DNA from: Acetobacteraceae bacterium
GTDB lineage: Bacteria > Pseudomonadota > Alphaproteobacteria > Acetobacterales > Acetobacteraceae
NCBI GenBank assembly: GCA_014377905.1
Contig: JACMOQ010000613.1
Span: forward strand, 1 to 15,537
DNA length: 15,537 nucleotides
Reading direction: 5' to 3'
Part shown: one piece after another, positions 6,557-14,135 of the stretch
How the letters are laid out: the number at the start of each line of letters is the position of its first letter
Numbering within the stretch: position 1 is the first letter of the stretch
Notes under the pieces: generated by a model
The model's input: only the letters and a program-made list of their open reading frames with translations
Database searches by the model: none
What the model was told of the DNA's origin: nothing
Position numbers and translations under genes: made by a program

Positions 6557-9442
6557 ATGGCCGGCAACATTGTCGTGCGCGGCGCGCGCGAGCATAATCT
6601 GAAGAATATCGACGTCGAAATCCCCCGCGACATGCTCACCGTGATTACCGGTCTATCCGGCTCGGGTAAGTCCTCGCTTGCCTTCGATACCATCTATGCC
6701 GAGGGCCAGCGCCGCTACGTCGAAAGCCTGTCGGCCTATGCGCGCCAGTTCCTTGAACTGATGGGCAAGCCCGATGTTGACAGCATCGAGGGCCTGTCGC
6801 CGGCGATTTCGATCGAACAGAAAACGACCAGCCGCAACCCGCGATCGACCGTCGGCACGGTGACCGAAATTAATGATTACATGCGCTTGCTATGGGCGCG
6901 TGTCGGCGTGCCGTATTCGCCGACGACCGGATTGCCGATTGAGGCGCAGTCGGTCGCCCAAATGGTCGATCGGGTGATGGCGCTGCCGGAGGGCACACGA
7001 CTGATGCTGCTGGCGCCTGTTGTGCGCGACCGCAAGGGGGAATACCGCAAGGAACTCGCCGAGTTGCAACGCCGCGGCTTCACCCGCGCGAAGGTCGATG
7101 GCACGCTGTATGACATCAGCGAGGTCCCGGCACTCAACCGCAAAATCAAGCACGAGATCGAGGCGGTGGTGGACCGCATCATTGTCCGTCCTGATATTGC
7201 GAGCCGCCTGGCCGACAGTTTCGAAACTGCGCTCGCATTGTCAGACGGCCTCGTTTACGCGGAAACCTTGTCAGAACCGCCCGACCGCATTGTGTTTTCC
7301 AGCCGCTTCGCTTGCCCGGTTTCCGGCTTCACCATCGCCGAGATCGAACCCCGGCTGTTCAGCTTCAACTCCCCGCACGGCGCCTGCCCGTCCTGCGACG
7401 GCCTTGGGGTGGAAGCGTTCTTTGATCCCGACCTGGTGATTCCGGACCCGCGCAAATCAATTGCCGAAGGCGTGGTTGCCCCCTGGACCGGCGCGCAATC
7501 GCCCTATTACGACCAGACTCTGCAAAGCCTCTCCCGCCACTATAAGGTCACCACCCGCACCCCTTGGGAGGATCTGCGCGCGCCGGTGCAGCAGGCGATC
7601 CTGTTTGGCACTGGCGATACGGCGGTAGCTTTCGCCTACAAGGACGGAGTGCGTGAATACACCGTCACCAAGCCCTTCGAAGGGGTGATACGCAACCTCG
7701 CCCGCCGCATGAAGGAAACTGACAGCGCCTGGGTGCGCGAGGAACTTTCCCGATATCAAGCCGAAAAGCCCTGCGCTGTATGCAATGGCGCGCGGCTGAA
7801 GCCTGAGGCGTTGTCGGTGAAAATCGCCGGATGCAGCATTGCCGACGCCAATGAGCTTTCCATCCGCCGCGCACGCGATTGGTTTGGCACGGTACTGCCG
7901 ACGCTCACCCCGCAACGGCAGGAAATTGCCCGGCGGATATTGCGCGAAATCGAGGACCGGCTGCAATTCCTGGTTGATGTCGGCTTGGATTACCTGACTT
8001 TGGCGCGCGGCTCGGCGACGTTGTCGGGCGGGGAAAGCCAGCGCATTCGCCTCGCCAGCCAGATTGGCTCGGGGCTGACTGGGGTGTTATATGTGCTCGA
8101 TGAACCATCCATCGGGCTGCATCAGCGCGATAATGCGCGGCTGCTTGGGACATTGCAGCGGCTGAAAGCGCTCGGCAACACCGTGCTGGTGGTCGAACAT
8201 GACGAGGACGCGATCCGCTCCGCCGACTACCTTATTGATATGGGACCGCTCGCCGGCGTTAATGGCGGGTATGTGGTGTCGCACGGCAGTGCCGCCGAGG
8301 TTGCCGCCGATCCGAATTCGCTGACCGGGGATTATTTGTCCGGGCGCAAATCTATTGCGGTTCCGGCAATGCGGCGGCCGGTCCAAAAAGATCGCCAGAT
8401 CCGGGTGATCGGGGCGCGCGGCAATAATCTTAAGGACGTGACCGCGGGTTTCCCACTCGGGGTGTTCACCGCCATCACCGGCGTATCGGGCGGCGGCAAA
8501 TCCACCTTGGTGGTCGATACGCTGTACAAAGCCGCCAGCCGCAAACTGATGGGATCGGGCGAGGTGCCCGCCCCCCACACCCGCATCGACGGGCTGGAAC
8601 TACTCGACAAGATCATCGACATCGACCAGTCCCCGATCGGCCGCACCCCGCGATCTAACCCGGCGACCTACACCGATCTCTTTGCGCCGATCCGCGACTG
8701 GTTTGCCGAACTGCCGGAAAGCCGGGCGCGCGGCTATAAATCTGGGCGCTTCAGCTTCAACGTCAAAGGCGGCCGCTGCGAGGCCTGCCAGGGCGACGGC
8801 GTTTTGAAAATCGAAATGCACTTTCTGCCCGATGTCTTTGTGACCTGCGATACTTGCAAGGGCCGCCGCTATAATCGCGAAACCCTGGAAATAAAATTCC
8901 GCGATAAATCAATCGCCGAAGTTTTGGCCATGACCGTCGATGAAGCGGTGCCATATTTCTCGGCTGCCACCCGCATCCATGACCGGTTGAAAATCCTCCA
9001 GCAGGTCGGGCTCGGCTATATCGCGCTTGGGCAGTCATCGACGACGTTGTCTGGCGGCGAGGCCCAGCGCATCAAACTGTCGAAGGAACTGGCGCGGCGG
9101 GCAACCGGACGCACGCTTTATATTCTCGATGAACCCACCACCGGGTTGCATTTCGAGGATGTGCGGAAACTGCTCGAAGTGCTGCATGCGCTGGTCGATC
9201 AGGGCAATACCGTGGTGGTGATCGAGCATAATCTCGAAGTGATCAAAACCGCCGACTGGGTGATCGACCTTGGGCCCGAAGGCGGTGATGGCGGTGGGCG
9301 GATTGTGGCGGAGGGGACGCCGGAAATGGTGGCCGCAGTGGCGGAAAGTCATACCGGGACTTATCTGGCGCCCTTGTTGCCCAAGCCCGCCAAAACCAAG
9401 TCTTCATCGGGAGGCACCGCGAACCGTAGGAGCCGTTTGTGA
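6557..9442 (+). CDS. uvrA: excinuclease ABC subunit A
   Basis: The 961-residue product is the damage-sensing ATPase of nucleotide excision repair. It acts as a dimer with UvrB to find bulky lesions. Both ATP-binding modules are complete: Walker A GLSGSGKS (32-39) with signature LSGGESQRIRLA and YVLDEPSIGLH, then Walker A GVSGGGKS (642-649) with LSGGEAQRIKLS and YILDEPTTGLH. The C-terminal zinc module has all four cysteines (C741, C744, C764, C767). In the first zinc module the leading pair is C253-P-V-S256, so one cysteine is replaced by serine, while C277 and C280 remain. I chose the ATG at 6557 because MAGNIVVRGAREHNLKN is the normal family N-terminus; an in-frame ATG at 6395 would add 54 repeat-encoded residues. 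No strong ribosome-binding site is visible. A sigma-70 promoter and SOS box lie directly upstream. Confidence 0.97.
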   Translation: MAGNIVVRGAREHNLKNIDVEIPRDMLTVITGLSGSGKSSLAFDTIYAEGQRRYVESLSAYARQFLELMGKPDVDSIEGLSPAISIEQKTTSRNPRSTVGTVTEINDYMRLLWARVGVPYSPTTGLPIEAQSVAQMVDRVMALPEGTRLMLLAPVVRDRKGEYRKELAELQRRGFTRAKVDGTLYDISEVPALNRKIKHEIEAVVDRIIVRPDIASRLADSFETALALSDGLVYAETLSEPPDRIVFSSRFACPVSGFTIAEIEPRLFSFNSPHGACPSCDGLGVEAFFDPDLVIPDPRKSIAEGVVAPWTGAQSPYYDQTLQSLSRHYKVTTRTPWEDLRAPVQQAILFGTGDTAVAFAYKDGVREYTVTKPFEGVIRNLARRMKETDSAWVREELSRYQAEKPCAVCNGARLKPEALSVKIAGCSIADANELSIRRARDWFGTVLPTLTPQRQEIARRILREIEDRLQFLVDVGLDYLTLARGSATLSGGESQRIRLASQIGSGLTGVLYVLDEPSIGLHQRDNARLLGTLQRLKALGNTVLVVEHDEDAIRSADYLIDMGPLAGVNGGYVVSHGSAAEVAADPNSLTGDYLSGRKSIAVPAMRRPVQKDRQIRVIGARGNNLKDVTAGFPLGVFTAITGVSGGGKSTLVVDTLYKAASRKLMGSGEVPAPHTRIDGLELLDKIIDIDQSPIGRTPRSNPATYTDLFAPIRDWFAELPESRARGYKSGRFSFNVKGGRCEACQGDGVLKIEMHFLPDVFVTCDTCKGRRYNRETLEIKFRDKSIAEVLAMTVDEAVPYFSAATRIHDRLKILQQVGLGYIALGQSSTTLSGGEAQRIKLSKELARRATGRTLYILDEPTTGLHFEDVRKLLEVLHALVDQGNTVVVIEHNLEVIKTADWVIDLGPEGGDGGGRIVAEGTPEMVAAVAESHTGTYLAPLLPKPAKTKSSSGGTANRRSRL

Positions 9443-9469
9443 CCCCTCGCTGCGTATATGGCTTGTCGC

Positions 9470-9500
9470 GGGGGCAATTTTGGACACCCCCCCTGCCCCC
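9470..9500 (+). other. GC-rich inverted repeat in the uvrA-peroxiredoxin gap
   Basis: GGGGGCA (9470-9476) and TGCCCCC (9494-9500) can pair across a 17-base loop. There is no U-tract (AATAATTC follows), so it is a poor intrinsic terminator for uvrA. The same stretch holds a weak promoter-like pair, TTGGAC (9480-9485) and TAATTC (9503-9508) with 17 bases between, which could serve the peroxiredoxin operon. Confidence 0.3.
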
Positions 9501-9619
9501 AATAATTCGTCAGGCGCATTGCAGCGACCCCAAGCGAGACCTACACATAGACATCGGCCGTGCTGGTCGGACGAACCACCTGACACCCATCACATCCAGA
9601 ACAGGCAAGGAGTCGCACA

Positions 9620-10282
9620 ATGTCGTTGAGGATCAATTCGGAGGCCCCGAATTTTACCGCCGAGACCACGCAAGGCACGATCAACTTTCATGAATGGATC
9701 GGCGATCACTGGGCGATCCTGTTCTCCCACCCTAAGGATTTCACCCCCGTCTGCACCACCGAATTGGGCTACATGGCCGGGCTGAAGCCGGAATTCGACA
9801 AACGCAACACCAAGATCATCGGCCTGAGCATTGACCCGGTAACCAACCATGCCGCCTGGGCGAAGGACATTGAAGAAACCCAGGGCCACGCGGTAAATTT
9901 CCCGATGATCGCTGACACTGATCTGAATGTCGCGACGCTCTACGACATGCTGCCCGAAGGCGCCGGCACCACGTCGGAAGGCCGTACCGCCGCCGATAAC
10001 GCCACTGTGCGTGCCGTTTTCGTCATCGGTCCGGACAAGAAGGTCAAGGCGATGCTGATCTATCCGATGAGCACCGGGCGCAATTTCGACGAAGTTTTGC
10101 GTCTGCTCGAGTCCTGCCAGCTGACCGCCAAATACACCGTCGCCACCCCGGTGAACTGGCGCAACGGGCAGGATGTGATCATCCCGCCGGCAGTGTCGGA
10201 CGACGCCGCCAAGCTGAAATACCCGCAGGGCTGGAAGACCTTGAAACCTTATCTGCGCGTTGTAGCCCAACCGAAAGACTGA
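9620..10282 (+). CDS. 1-Cys peroxiredoxin (Prx6 type)
   Basis: The 220-residue cytoplasmic thiol peroxidase should reduce hydrogen peroxide and organic or lipid hydroperoxides. The peroxidatic cysteine is C45 in the Prx6 motif HPKDFTPVCTTE (37-48), with the partner arginine probably R131. The only other cysteine, C166, is not at a normal resolving position, and the C-terminal extension (NWRNGQDVIIPP to the end) is characteristic of the Prx6 class. It therefore probably uses an external thiol for recycling. The start is well supported by AAGGAG seven bases upstream. The next gene begins 16 bases after the stop, indicating an operon with a persulfide dioxygenase. Regulation is not evident; no OxyR-like site was recognised. 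Confidence 0.95.
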   Translation: MSLRINSEAPNFTAETTQGTINFHEWIGDHWAILFSHPKDFTPVCTTELGYMAGLKPEFDKRNTKIIGLSIDPVTNHAAWAKDIEETQGHAVNFPMIADTDLNVATLYDMLPEGAGTTSEGRTAADNATVRAVFVIGPDKKVKAMLIYPMSTGRNFDEVLRLLESCQLTAKYTVATPVNWRNGQDVIIPPAVSDDAAKLKYPQGWKTLKPYLRVVAQPKD

Positions 10283-10298
10283 TCACCGGGAGGCAACG

Positions 10299-11378
10299 AT
10301 GCTGGTTTTCAGACAATTATTTGACCCGCAATCCTCCACCTACACCTACCTGCTCGGCGACTTGCCGAGCGGGGAGGCGGTGCTGATCGATCCGGTGTTC
10401 GAACAGGCCAGGCGCGACGCGGCGCTGATCGGGGAGCTAGGGCTCAAGCTGGTCGCAACGCTCGAAACCCATGTCCACGCCGACCATGTCACCGGCGCCT
10501 GGATGCTGCGGCAGAAATCGGCCAGTGCCATCATGCTGGCAAAAAACAGCGGCGCGGCCGGTGCGGACCGTTATCTGGTGCAGGACGATGTGATCGCTTT
10601 CGGCACCCGCCGTTTGATGGTTCGCGCTACCCCAGGGCACACCAATGGCTGCCTGACCTATGTGCTCGATGATCGCAGCATGGCCTTCACCGGTGATTGC
10701 CTGCTGATCCGTGGCAGCGGCCGCACCGATTTCCAGCAGGGCGATCCGGCCGCGATGTACCGGTCGGTCCATGAGCAGATTTTCAGCCTGCCCGATCCCT
10801 GCCTGCTCTATCCAGGCCACGACTATCGCGGACTGACGGTAACAAGCGTTGCCGAGGAGCGCCGCTTCAACCCGCGTCTGGGCGGCGAGATTGGGGTGGC
10901 CGATTTCGTCGGCTACATCCAGAACATGCGACTTCCCCACCCGAAGCTCATCGATATCGCGGTGCCGGCCAATCTGCGCTGCGGCCAACCCGGCAATGAC
11001 GGCACGATGGCGCAGGCGCCCGGGCCGGATTGGGCAGATGTGCATTATAACTTTGCCGGCTTGTGGGAAATCGATCCATATGGCCTTGAGGAGCACGCGG
11101 CCGAGGTGCAGATCCTCGATGTTCGCGAACCGGATGAATTTACCGGGCCACTTGGCCACATCGCCGGCGCCATTCTGATCCCGCTTGGTCAGCTTGCCGG
11201 ACGAGTGGGCGAATTAAGGAATAACCGGCCGATTGTCGCGGTATGTCGGGCGGGAGGGCGGTCGGCGCAGGCCATTGTCATCTTGGCGCAGAACGGGTTC
11301 CCGGGCGCCGTAAACCTCGCTGGCGGGATGCTGCGGTGGCGGGCGGAAGCCCATTCGGTGGAAGGTGGAAGCCAATAG
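10299..11378 (+). CDS. persulfide dioxygenase-rhodanese fusion (ETHE1-like metallo-beta-lactamase fold plus rhodanese)
   Basis: The 359-residue product has two domains. Residues 1-240 are an ETHE1-like metallo-beta-lactamase fold with HVHADH (H58, H60, D62, H63), PGHT (H114), TGDCLLIRG (D133), GRTDFQ (141-146) and PGHDY (H174). In this family H114, D133 and H174 bind a single iron that oxidises glutathione persulfide to sulfite. Residues 255-355 are a rhodanese domain with active-site loop C316-R-A-G-G-R-S, which would transfer sulfane sulfur, probably making or using glutathione persulfide. Such fusions are known in bacteria and serve sulfide and persulfide detoxification. A GGGAGG site lies five bases before the ATG. 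Coupling to a thiol peroxidase suggests joint defence of the thiol pool. No ArsR/BigR-type regulator or sulfide:quinone reductase is in the window. Confidence 0.93.
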   Translation: MLVFRQLFDPQSSTYTYLLGDLPSGEAVLIDPVFEQARRDAALIGELGLKLVATLETHVHADHVTGAWMLRQKSASAIMLAKNSGAAGADRYLVQDDVIAFGTRRLMVRATPGHTNGCLTYVLDDRSMAFTGDCLLIRGSGRTDFQQGDPAAMYRSVHEQIFSLPDPCLLYPGHDYRGLTVTSVAEERRFNPRLGGEIGVADFVGYIQNMRLPHPKLIDIAVPANLRCGQPGNDGTMAQAPGPDWADVHYNFAGLWEIDPYGLEEHAAEVQILDVREPDEFTGPLGHIAGAILIPLGQLAGRVGELRNNRPIVAVCRAGGRSAQAIVILAQNGFPGAVNLAGGMLRWRAEAHSVEGGSQ

Positions 11379-11406
11379 GCGTGAAGCCGCCGCCCTGGAT
11401 GCCTAT

Positions 11407-11453
11407 TACCATGCGCCGTTGAGCCATTCTTTATCGCTCAACGGCGCATGGTA
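11407..11453. terminator. perfect 18-bp-arm hairpin between convergent genes, overlapping the response-regulator stop
   Basis: TACCATGCGCCGTTGAGC (11407-11424) and its exact complement (11436-11453) flank an 11-base loop. It lies 28 bases after the persulfide dioxygenase stop. On the minus strand it contains the last four codons and TGA of the response regulator. Neither side has a U-tract, so it is not a textbook intrinsic terminator. It may act as a bidirectional transcript barrier or protect 3' ends. Confidence 0.7.
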
Positions 11454-12163
11454 TCAGGGCGCGTTTGCTCGGGGTTCAGCCGGTAACCGCCACCCTCGGT
11501 GACCAGGAGTTTGGCCGCCGACGGATCGGTTTCGATCTTTTGACGCAGCCGATAAATATGAGTTTCGAGCGTGTGGGTTGTCACCTGGGCATTATATCCC
11601 CAGACCTCGTTCAACAGGGTCTGGCGACCCACCGCAACCGAACCGGCGCGGTAGAGAAATTTGAGGATCGCGGCCTCTTTCTCGGTCAGCTTGATGCGGC
11701 GGTTCTGGTCAGGAAGTTCAAGCAGCTTAGCGGCAGGGCGGAACACGAACGGGCCGATCAGAAAGATGACGTCCTCGCTGCTGTCAAAGCTTCGCAACTG
11801 CGCCCGCAAGCGCGCCAGCAGTTCCGCGAGGCGAAACGGCTTCGCGATATAGTCATTGGCGCCCGCCTCGGGGCCATTGACGACATCGGACTCCGCGCCC
11901 GATCCGGTCAGCATGATGATCGGGATCTTGATCCCGGCGCCCCGCAGCCGCGCGCATAAATCGCGCCCATTGCCATCGGGCAGCGCGATATCAAGGATGA
12001 GGGCATCGAAATGGCGTCCCCGGTCGAGCAGGATAGTGTCGGCCTCGGCAATGCTGCCAGCCTGGCTGACGACAAATTCCCCGCCTAAGCCGAGCTGTTC
12101 GGCCAGGATCGCGCACAACGCCGGATCATCATCGACGATCAATACTGGGCGGGCAGCCGCCAT
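11438..12163 (-). CDS. OmpR/PhoB-family two-component response regulator
   Basis: The 241-residue product has a receiver domain (5-125) with the acidic pocket D11-D13, phosphoacceptor D58 in LILDIALPDGNG, switch T86 and K108 in YIAKPF. A winged-helix DNA-binding domain follows (about 145-232) with LTEKEAAILKFL, the recognition region THTLETHIYRLRQKIE, and the GGGYRL wing. It should be phosphorylated by a histidine kinase and bind promoter DNA as a dimer. No kinase gene is in the window, so it is an orphan here. A GGGGAG ribosome-binding site precedes the ATG. The last codons lie in a perfect hairpin. The regulon cannot be named from sequence. Confidence 0.94.
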   Translation of the reverse strand: MAAARPVLIVDDDPALCAILAEQLGLGGEFVVSQAGSIAEADTILLDRGRHFDALILDIALPDGNGRDLCARLRGAGIKIPIIMLTGSGAESDVVNGPEAGANDYIAKPFRLAELLARLRAQLRSFDSSEDVIFLIGPFVFRPAAKLLELPDQNRRIKLTEKEAAILKFLYRAGSVAVGRQTLLNEVWGYNAQVTTHTLETHIYRLRQKIETDPSAAKLLVTEGGGYRLNPEQTRPDTMRR

Positions 12164-12192
12164 TCCCTCAGTCTCCCCTTGTCAATCCAAAC

Positions 12193-12210
12193 GACGCATA
12201 ATCATGCGTC
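12193..12210. promoter_or_regulatory. inverted repeat GACGCAT-AATC-ATGCGTC upstream of the response regulator
   Basis: Perfect 7-bp arms flank a 4-base spacer, 30 bases upstream of the response-regulator start. A second, weaker inverted repeat, AAGAGT-N10-ACTCTT, follows at 12213-12234. The pair could form an operator for autoregulation. The dyads are seen; the function is inferred. Confidence 0.35.
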
Positions 12211-12408
12211 AAAAGAGTGACCAGCGCGACTCTTCATGCGGCAGATGCGCGTAACAAGCTAGAGCGAGAAAACTACCAAATCGGTTTCAATCGTTTTGCC
12301 GCTTCCCATCATCCAGTGGGTTAGTTTTTCCGCGCAGGCCCCCATATGACTGATTAGCCATTTGCAACGGGAATAATTCTGTCGCAATGATCGTCCTTCA
12401 CCAACCCT

Positions 12409-12431
12409 ATTTGCGGTCGTATTCCGCAAAT
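12409..12431 (+). promoter_or_regulatory. inverted repeat ATTTGCGG-N7-CCGCAAAT ahead of the GTP cyclohydrolase II gene
   Basis: Perfect 8-bp arms surround a 7-base spacer, ending 24 bases before the preferred ATG at 12456. It overlaps a weak promoter-like pair, TTCACC (12397-12402) and TATTCC (12420-12425). It may be an operator or a leader hairpin. No FMN riboswitch consensus was found in the leader. If translation began at 12387 instead, this stretch would be coding. Confidence 0.4.
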
Positions 12432-12455
12432 CGGGCACTGAATTGTGGAATAAGA

Positions 12456-13610
12456 ATGAACGCTCTACCGCCGCGCGACTATGATGCAGACCTGAGTTCA
12501 GACCGGGTTTCCGCGCGCATTAGCCCCCTGCCCGACGCCGAGACATTGCGGGTGCGCCGCGTGCACCGCGCGATCGCGGATCTGCGCCGCGGCACTCCGG
12601 TAATCCTGAATGGCGCCGCACCGCTGATCGTGTTGGGTGCCGAGACTGCCGGGGCTGCCGGGCTGGAAGATATTGCGGCACTCGCCGCAGGGCCGGCATG
12701 TTTGCTGCTGGCCAGCGGGCGGGCTGAAACCGTGACCGGGGTTAGCACCGCCGTGGTTGCGGTGGCGACGCCGGAAGGATTGCTGGCCCCGGCTTTCCTG
12801 AGGGCGCTTGCCGACCCGACTGCTGAACAAATGCTCGGTATGCACCCCAAGTCAGCGCCGGTGCCCGTGCTCGCCGACGCTGCCATTCTGTTGGCCAAGC
12901 TCGCGCGGCTGCTCCCGGCGGCCGTGGTGGCGCCAATTGCGGCACTGGACGCGGCGCGGCTCCGCGATTTGCTGGTCGTCGAGGCGGGCGACGTGTGGGC
13001 CTATCCGGCGATTGCGGCAACCAGGCTGGTGCGGGTCGCGGAAGCATCGGTCCCGCTGGAAGACGCCACCGATGCGCGCATCATTGCATTTCGCGCTCCA
13101 GATGCCGGGATCGAGCATCTGGCGATTCTGGTCGGACGTCCCGAAGCGTCCGAGGCACCGCTGGTGCGGCTGCACTCGGAATGTTTCACCGGCGATCTAC
13201 TCGGCAGTTTGCGCTGCGACTGCGGGGCGCAGTTGCGCGGCGCGATAGCGCGCATGGCGGCCGATGGCGCAGGTGTATTGGTCTACCTTGCCCAGGAAGG
13301 CCGCGGTATTGGCTTGGCCAACAAGCTGCGTGCCTACACCATGCAGGATCGCGGGCTCGACACGATCGACGCTAATCGGGCGCTGGGATGGGGCGCGGAT
13401 GAGCGCAACTTTATGGTCGCGGCAACCATGCTGGAAGAACTCGGTATTCCGTCGATCCGGCTGCTGACAAATAATCCCGACAAAGTTGCCGCGATGACCA
13501 GCTGCGGCATCCGGGTGCAAACTCGGGAAGAGCACGCCTTTGCGCCCAATGGGGTGAACAATCACTACCTCGACACCAAAATGCGGCGTTTTGGGCATCT
13601 TTTGGGTTGA
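12456..13610 (+). CDS. ribA: GTP cyclohydrolase II with degenerate N-terminal domain
   Basis: The 384-residue product opens the GTP ring to make the first riboflavin precursor. The catalytic domain (about 200-384) has zinc ligands C243, C254 and C256 in HSECFTGDLLGSLRCDCG, EGRGIGL (281-287), the GTP-contacting ADERNF, LTNNPDK (337-343) and the family end NHYLDTKMRRFGHLL. Residues 35-195 resemble in size and place the DHBP synthase part of RibBA fusions. They lack its acidic DRENEGD signature, so this half is probably not catalytic; such N-terminal extensions are known in alphaproteobacterial RibA. I prefer ATG 12456 (GGA-type site, MNALPPRDYD) over in-frame ATG 12387, which would add 23 poorly conserved-looking residues and translate a palindrome. 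The next gene starts 14 bases on, or overlaps if TTG 13607 is used. Confidence 0.93.
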   Translation: MNALPPRDYDADLSSDRVSARISPLPDAETLRVRRVHRAIADLRRGTPVILNGAAPLIVLGAETAGAAGLEDIAALAAGPACLLLASGRAETVTGVSTAVVAVATPEGLLAPAFLRALADPTAEQMLGMHPKSAPVPVLADAAILLAKLARLLPAAVVAPIAALDAARLRDLLVVEAGDVWAYPAIAATRLVRVAEASVPLEDATDARIIAFRAPDAGIEHLAILVGRPEASEAPLVRLHSECFTGDLLGSLRCDCGAQLRGAIARMAADGAGVLVYLAQEGRGIGLANKLRAYTMQDRGLDTIDANRALGWGADERNFMVAATMLEELGIPSIRLLTNNPDKVAAMTSCGIRVQTREEHAFAPNGVNNHYLDTKMRRFGHLLG

Positions 13611-13624
13611 CGGTAGCCCCCGCC

Positions 13625-14131
13625 ATGGTTGATCCGGGCCGAATCGCCCGGGTCACGGGCGATGGCTGGCTGATCCACCGCGATCGGCGGGTGCGGGCAG
13701 CGCTCGGGCACGGCGGCGTGCGGGCCGACAAGCAGGAAGGCGATGGCGCCACGCCCCTGGGGATTTTGCCCTTGCGCCGGGTTTTCTACCGCGCCGACCG
13801 CATCGCCATCCCGACCACCCAATTGCCGCGGGAGCCGATAACCCAGACGGATGGCTGGTGCGACGATCCCACCGACCGTGCCTATAATCGCCATGTCGGG
13901 CTGCCCTATACCGCCCGGCACGAGGAATTTTGGCGCGCCGATCATATTTATGACCTGGTAGTCGTGCTTGGCTGGAACGATGCACCGGTGATCGCCCGAC
14001 GCGGCAGCGCGATTTTTCTTCATCTCGCGCGTCAGGATTACGCGCCGACTGATGGCTGCATTGCGCTCAGCCTGCCCGATCTGGGCTGGTTGCTGGGTGG
14101 AGGGGTGACCGCGGTCGAGGTCGTAGGTTAG
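13625..14131 (+). CDS. L,D-transpeptidase (YkuD-family) domain protein
   Basis: The 168-residue product carries the YkuD core: GDGATPLGILPL (39-50, the substrate-loop start), then SAIFLHLARQ (H133) and TDGCIALS with the predicted catalytic C145. Family enzymes cross-link peptidoglycan peptides or attach lipoproteins to them, in the periplasm. The usual S/T-H-G-C reads T142-D-G-C here, and the protein has no signal peptide or membrane segment, so location and activity are uncertain. The start is ambiguous: ATG 13625 is listed, while TTG 13607 would overlap the ribA stop (TTGA) and add six residues. Either way it is probably co-transcribed with ribA, although the functional link is not obvious. 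Its stop is 5 bases from the stop of the convergent unknown gene. Confidence 0.82.
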   Translation: MVDPGRIARVTGDGWLIHRDRRVRAALGHGGVRADKQEGDGATPLGILPLRRVFYRADRIAIPTTQLPREPITQTDGWCDDPTDRAYNRHVGLPYTARHEEFWRADHIYDLVVVLGWNDAPVIARRGSAIFLHLARQDYAPTDGCIALSLPDLGWLLGGGVTAVEVVG

Positions 14132-14135
14132 CACG

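Noticed and set aside
9439..9693. GTG-initiated 84-codon frame overlapping the uvrA stop (GTGA)
   Set aside because: It has the look of translational coupling, but it has no recognisable domain, is rich in Pro and Arg, and runs into the peroxiredoxin gene, which has a far better start in another frame.
10437..11159. 240-codon minus-strand frame
   Set aside because: It is antisense to the persulfide dioxygenase, whose metal-binding motifs are intact.
12184..12212. Minus-strand TTGACG-N17-TGGATT as the response-regulator promoter
   Set aside because: The predicted start would fall on the ribosome-binding site, leaving no usable leader, and the -10 is weak.
12269..12328. Long-range AAAACTA/TAGTTTT pairing upstream of ribA
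   Set aside because: Seven AT-rich pairs across a 46-base loop are easily found by chance and no riboswitch-like core accompanies them.
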